From: CAYJPK01 sp964372035 | GTDB lineage: Bacteria; Desulfobacterota; Desulfovibrionia; Desulfovibrionales; Desulfovibrionaceae | NCBI GenBank assembly: GCA_964372035.1 | Contig: CAYJPK010000051.1 | Span: 1 to 16,029 of the forward strand | Direction: 5' to 3' | DNA: 16,029 bases | Shown here: positions 13,649-16,029 of the stretch, piece by piece | Layout: the number at the start of each line of letters is the position of its first letter | Numbering within the stretch: the stretch's first letter is position 1 | Made by a program: the position numbers and the translations under genes | The notes under the pieces: generated by a model | Told to the model about the DNA's origin: nothing | What the model saw: the letters and a program-made list of their open reading frames with translations, nothing else | The model's database searches: none

Positions 13649-14786
13649 AAGTTTCTCCTTTTTCATTCTTTTTTGCAAAAGCATCATATAAAGCTAAAAT
13701 TTGATGAGCCCTAACATTTGGATTAAAATGCTTTTCAACGCGTTCCTTGCCAGCCATTCCAAAATTTTTCATTTTCTCTGGGTTATTTGTGAGTTCTAAT
13801 AATGCCCTAGTAAGCTCACTTACATCACCACTTGGAATTAATATTCCTGTTTTATCATCAATAACAACTTCAGGAATACCACCTACATTTGTAGCAATTA
13901 TTGGCAAGCCCATATACATGCCTTCAAGTGCGGCATTTGGCATACCTTCTGTTGTTGATGGCATAACTTGTATATCTGTAATATTATAGTAATTCGCAGT
14001 ATCACGAACATGGCCTACAAAGGAGCAGGATTTTTCAATATCTAGCTCTTTAATTAGCTTTTGCAATTTATCGTGTTCTTGTCCATCTCCAACTACTAAA
14101 GCATGGGCATTGACACCTTGCTTTATAATATTAGCTATGGCTTTGAAAAATATATTATGCCCTTTTTCTGGGCTAAGTCTGCCAACAATGCTTATGACTA
14201 AAGAATCCTCACTTATACCAAGTTCACTGCGCAAAGCATCTTTTTCTTTTGTAACCTTAAGCTCTTCAGCAGCAAGGGCATTTGGAATAACAATAGCATG
14301 TTTGCGCACATGGTAGATTAACCTTGAGCGTAAAGACTCTGAAACAGCAACAACTTTTGTTGCTCCAAGTAGTAACACTTGCTCTAACATAGCATAAAGG
14401 CGTACTCTAGTATTTTCATGTGTCCAGCCATGCACAAAAGCTATCCACGGCAATTTTGTTTTATAGTGCAAAATCAAACAAAGCATATGGCTTTTATAAC
14501 CATGTGATTGTAAAATATCTATATTATACTTATCTATGATAGATAAAGCTTGATTAACTAGCCCTAAATCAAATCTTTTATATTGCATTAAATGTTCAAG
14601 TTGCGAGCCAGTATTTTTAATTGTAGATTCAAAATCACTTTCCTTATTTTCTGTTGGAAGCTTGTAGTTTATAACAACAGGATTGCAACCCGATAAGCCA
14701 CCATAGCGTAAAAACTGTTCTAGCCCCTTGCCTGGTCCACCTAAAATACTAGAAGCTAAGGCAATAAAAATATTCTTTTTATTCAT
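13632..14786 (-). CDS. Glycosyltransferase family 4 (GT-B fold)
   Basis: A 384-residue GT-B enzyme. The N-terminus has the LGGPGKGLEQ loop (about 15-24), comparable with the GG-x-E loop of family 4. The donor domain has VVAVSESLRSRL (145-156), IPNAL (167-171), SIVGRLSPEKGH (199-210) and the E-x7-E motif EGMPNAALE (280-288), followed by GLPIIATNVGGIPEVV. It would add a sugar to the lipid-linked polysaccharide unit in the cytoplasm. I chose the ATG at 14786 with GGAG five bases upstream; an in-frame GTG at 14792 falls within that ribosome-binding site. The start overlaps the upstream gene by 8 bases, and its end overlaps the gap gene by 17. Sugar specificity is unknown. Confidence 0.93.
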   Translation of the reverse strand: MNKKNIFIALASSILGGPGKGLEQFLRYGGLSGCNPVVINYKLPTENKESDFESTIKNTGSQLEHLMQYKRFDLGLVNQALSIIDKYNIDILQSHGYKSHMLCLILHYKTKLPWIAFVHGWTHENTRVRLYAMLEQVLLLGATKVVAVSESLRSRLIYHVRKHAIVIPNALAAEELKVTKEKDALRSELGISEDSLVISIVGRLSPEKGHNIFFKAIANIIKQGVNAHALVVGDGQEHDKLQKLIKELDIEKSCSFVGHVRDTANYYNITDIQVMPSTTEGMPNAALEGMYMGLPIIATNVGGIPEVVIDDKTGILIPSGDVSELTRALLELTNNPEKMKNFGMAGKERVEKHFNPNVRAHQILALYDAFAKKNEKGETYGVFN

Positions 14787-15966
14787 TTCCACTCCAGTGT
14801 AACTTATTTTGTAATTTTTCTTCTACCCACTGACTTACAAGCTCTGCCTTGTCTTGCCATGATTCTCCTTCAAGGCTTTTTGCTCTTTCTTCCTCATTGA
14901 TAGGAGTTTTTAGGGCTTTTTCTAAGGCGCAAATAAAGTTCTCACCCCTATCAGCAATATGTATAGCTTCCTTAAAGCGAAAAACTTCATTCATTGGAGT
15001 TGTTACTATAGGCTTGCCAGTGGCTAAGTATTCACGTAGTTTCAAGGGATTTATAGCATGCGTTAGTTCATTAATAATATATGGAATACAGGCGACATCA
15101 AAGCATGCAGCGTATTTTGGAAGATCAGCATATGAAACAGCATCAAAGTGGTAGAAATTATCAAATTTATTTAATTCGCGAAGGTCAATAACGCTCGTTC
15201 CAACACAAACAATATTCCACTGTGGTTTTTGCAAAAGCACTTCTTTAACAAGCTCAAGGTCAAAGCGTTGATCAATAAGTCCATAAAACCCAATAATAGG
15301 CTGTGAAATATCTTTAAATTCCACAGGGCGTTCATAGGCTTGTGAAGCCTTTGCAAAATGAGCAATATCAACACCGTGCGTAAGTAGTTTTGTTTCTTCT
15401 TTTGTATTTGTGCGTGATTTACATAAGGACTCTGAAACTGCAAATACTAAATCTGATTTTTCAAGCAATGATTTTTCAAGAGCTTGAACGAGCTTTGGCT
15501 GATTCATTCCAGGCCAATTAACAAAATCATCAACACAGTAATACACAACTAATTCTTCTTTTAATTTTCCAATATAATCAGCAACTAAAGGCTGAGTGCT
15601 AAGTACTATTGGCTCTGAAAAATCCCATTCTTTAGCAGCTTTTAAAACGGCATTTACGACACTTTTAGCATTAAATTCACGGATAAAACTGTAGTTGTTA
15701 TAAGGAATCATAAAGGGTGAAATAATGCGTAAATTGCTATGTAAATCCATATCACTCGTATTGTTTTGTGTGGGCTTTAGCCATGATAAAACTTTTCCAA
15801 ATGCACGTTTAATATCATAGACGGTAAATTCTGGATTTCGCATGCCAATAGTATTTACCCATAATAGTTTATTATGAGGCAAAAACTTGCTCATGATATG
15901 CTGACAACTAAAAGGGTGACGCCCCCAATCATCAGAAAAAACAATAAATTTCTTATTTTTAATCAT
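14779..15966 (-). CDS. GT-B glycosyltransferase (GT4/GT1-like)
   Basis: A 395-residue protein with two Rossmann-like halves. Recognisable features: SDDWGRHPFSCQHIM (11-25) where the acceptor loop would be, YYCVDDFVNWPG (142-153), DLVFAVSESLCKS (172-184), THGVD (196-200), GFYGLIDQRFD (226-236) and NPLKLREYLATGKPIV (306-321). The last takes the place of the usual E-x7-E donor site and is typical of a subgroup of polysaccharide-locus transferases with a K-x-x-E-Y pattern. It is probably a sugar transferase acting early in assembly of the repeat unit; donor unknown. It is the first gene of the operon inside the window. The ribosome-binding site is weak (CTGG about seven bases upstream of the ATG), and no convincing promoter is visible in the 63 bases before it. 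Confidence 0.88.
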   Translation of the reverse strand: MIKNKKFIVFSDDWGRHPFSCQHIMSKFLPHNKLLWVNTIGMRNPEFTVYDIKRAFGKVLSWLKPTQNNTSDMDLHSNLRIISPFMIPYNNYSFIREFNAKSVVNAVLKAAKEWDFSEPIVLSTQPLVADYIGKLKEELVVYYCVDDFVNWPGMNQPKLVQALEKSLLEKSDLVFAVSESLCKSRTNTKEETKLLTHGVDIAHFAKASQAYERPVEFKDISQPIIGFYGLIDQRFDLELVKEVLLQKPQWNIVCVGTSVIDLRELNKFDNFYHFDAVSYADLPKYAACFDVACIPYIINELTHAINPLKLREYLATGKPIVTTPMNEVFRFKEAIHIADRGENFICALEKALKTPINEEERAKSLEGESWQDKAELVSQWVEEKLQNKLHWSGNE

Positions 15967-16029
15967 AAAATACCAGAATGTTAATAAAATTTTAAAATAC
16001 TAAAAGTTTTTTAATATTAATTCAGCGGT
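15967..16029. other. AT-rich upstream end of the window
   Basis: These 63 bases hold the leader of the first glycosyltransferase gene. They are rich in A and T runs (including the palindrome TAAAATTTTA) but show no convincing -35/-10 pair and no GG-N10-GC sigma-54 element. The operon promoter, or further upstream genes, lies outside the window. Confidence 0.5.

Noticed and set aside
13469..13687. Apparent 72-residue open frame running through the Ns
   Set aside because: It exists only because the 100 Ns are read as codons in an arbitrary frame, and it begins upstream of the real ATG at 13648 inside another gene. I kept only the supported 5' piece and, tentatively, the 3' piece.
14849..15154. 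Plus-strand frame of 101 codons opposite the first glycosyltransferase
   Set aside because: It is antisense to a gene with clear GT-B motifs, with no ribosome-binding site and no recognisable protein family.
15967..16029. Operon promoter at the right edge
   Set aside because: There are many A/T runs, but no -35/-10 pair with acceptable spacing and no sigma-54 element, so no promoter is called.
1..16029. CRISPR array, tRNA/rRNA genes, insertion sequences or attachment sites
   Set aside because: No regularly spaced direct repeats, cloverleaf-like sequences, transposase motifs or terminal inverted repeats were seen. The repeated similarity within 1874-4213 is protein-level Asp-box repetition.

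Overview
The window is almost entirely one exopolysaccharide/protein-sorting locus of the exosortase (PEP-CTERM) type. Every convincing gene lies on the minus strand, so transcription runs from right (about 16.0 kb) to left. The DNA is AT-rich. The Gram-negative-type content (exosortase, EpsI-family protein, PrsK/PrsR two-component system, a PEP-CTERM substrate and a sigma-54 promoter) points to a low-GC, biofilm- or floc-forming Gram-negative bacterium, probably of proteobacterial or Desulfobacterota type. The genus cannot be read from the sequence. A run of exactly 100 Ns (13493-13592) shows this is a scaffolded draft assembly.

Layout, in transcription order: two glycosyltransferases (15966-14779 and 14786-13632); a gene that starts at 13648 and disappears into the assembly gap; a left-handed beta-helix acyltransferase (13479-12829); a GT4 glycosyltransferase (12832-11711); a PaaK/CapK-like adenylate-forming ligase (11717-10347); a CE4 polysaccharide deacetylase (10347-9190); the exosortase (9193-8333); an EpsI-family protein (8340-7711); the histidine kinase PrsK (7681-5636); the sigma-54 response regulator PrsR (5592-4225); and a large exported Asp-box beta-propeller protein (4213-1874). 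Outside the gap, the genes from 15966 to 7711 overlap by 1-17 bases, the pattern of one translationally coupled operon. The last three follow after gaps of 29, 43 and 11 bases and may belong to the same transcript.

After a 170-base regulatory gap comes a small PEP-CTERM protein (1703-1110), the probable exosortase substrate. Directly upstream of it is a sigma-54 (-24/-12) element at 1758-1743 that matches every specified consensus position, with an inverted repeat about 100 bases upstream of the inferred transcription start where an activator could bind. Because PrsR is a sigma-54 activator (GAFTGA present), the window appears to hold a whole circuit: membrane sensor, sigma-54 activator, secreted substrate, sorting protease, and enzymes for the glycan it would be attached to or move through. 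A hairpin (1069-1028) closes the PEP-CTERM unit. A GT2 glycosyltransferase (873 to beyond position 1) follows with its own ribosome-binding site.

The most novel elements are the twelve-Asp-box propeller protein encoded with the sorting machinery, the lone PEP-CTERM protein with no recognisable ectodomain, and the gene hidden by the gap. No RNA genes, CRISPR arrays, insertion sequences or plus-strand genes could be supported. Polymerase, flippase and outer-membrane export genes are absent, so the locus must continue outside the window or elsewhere in the genome.
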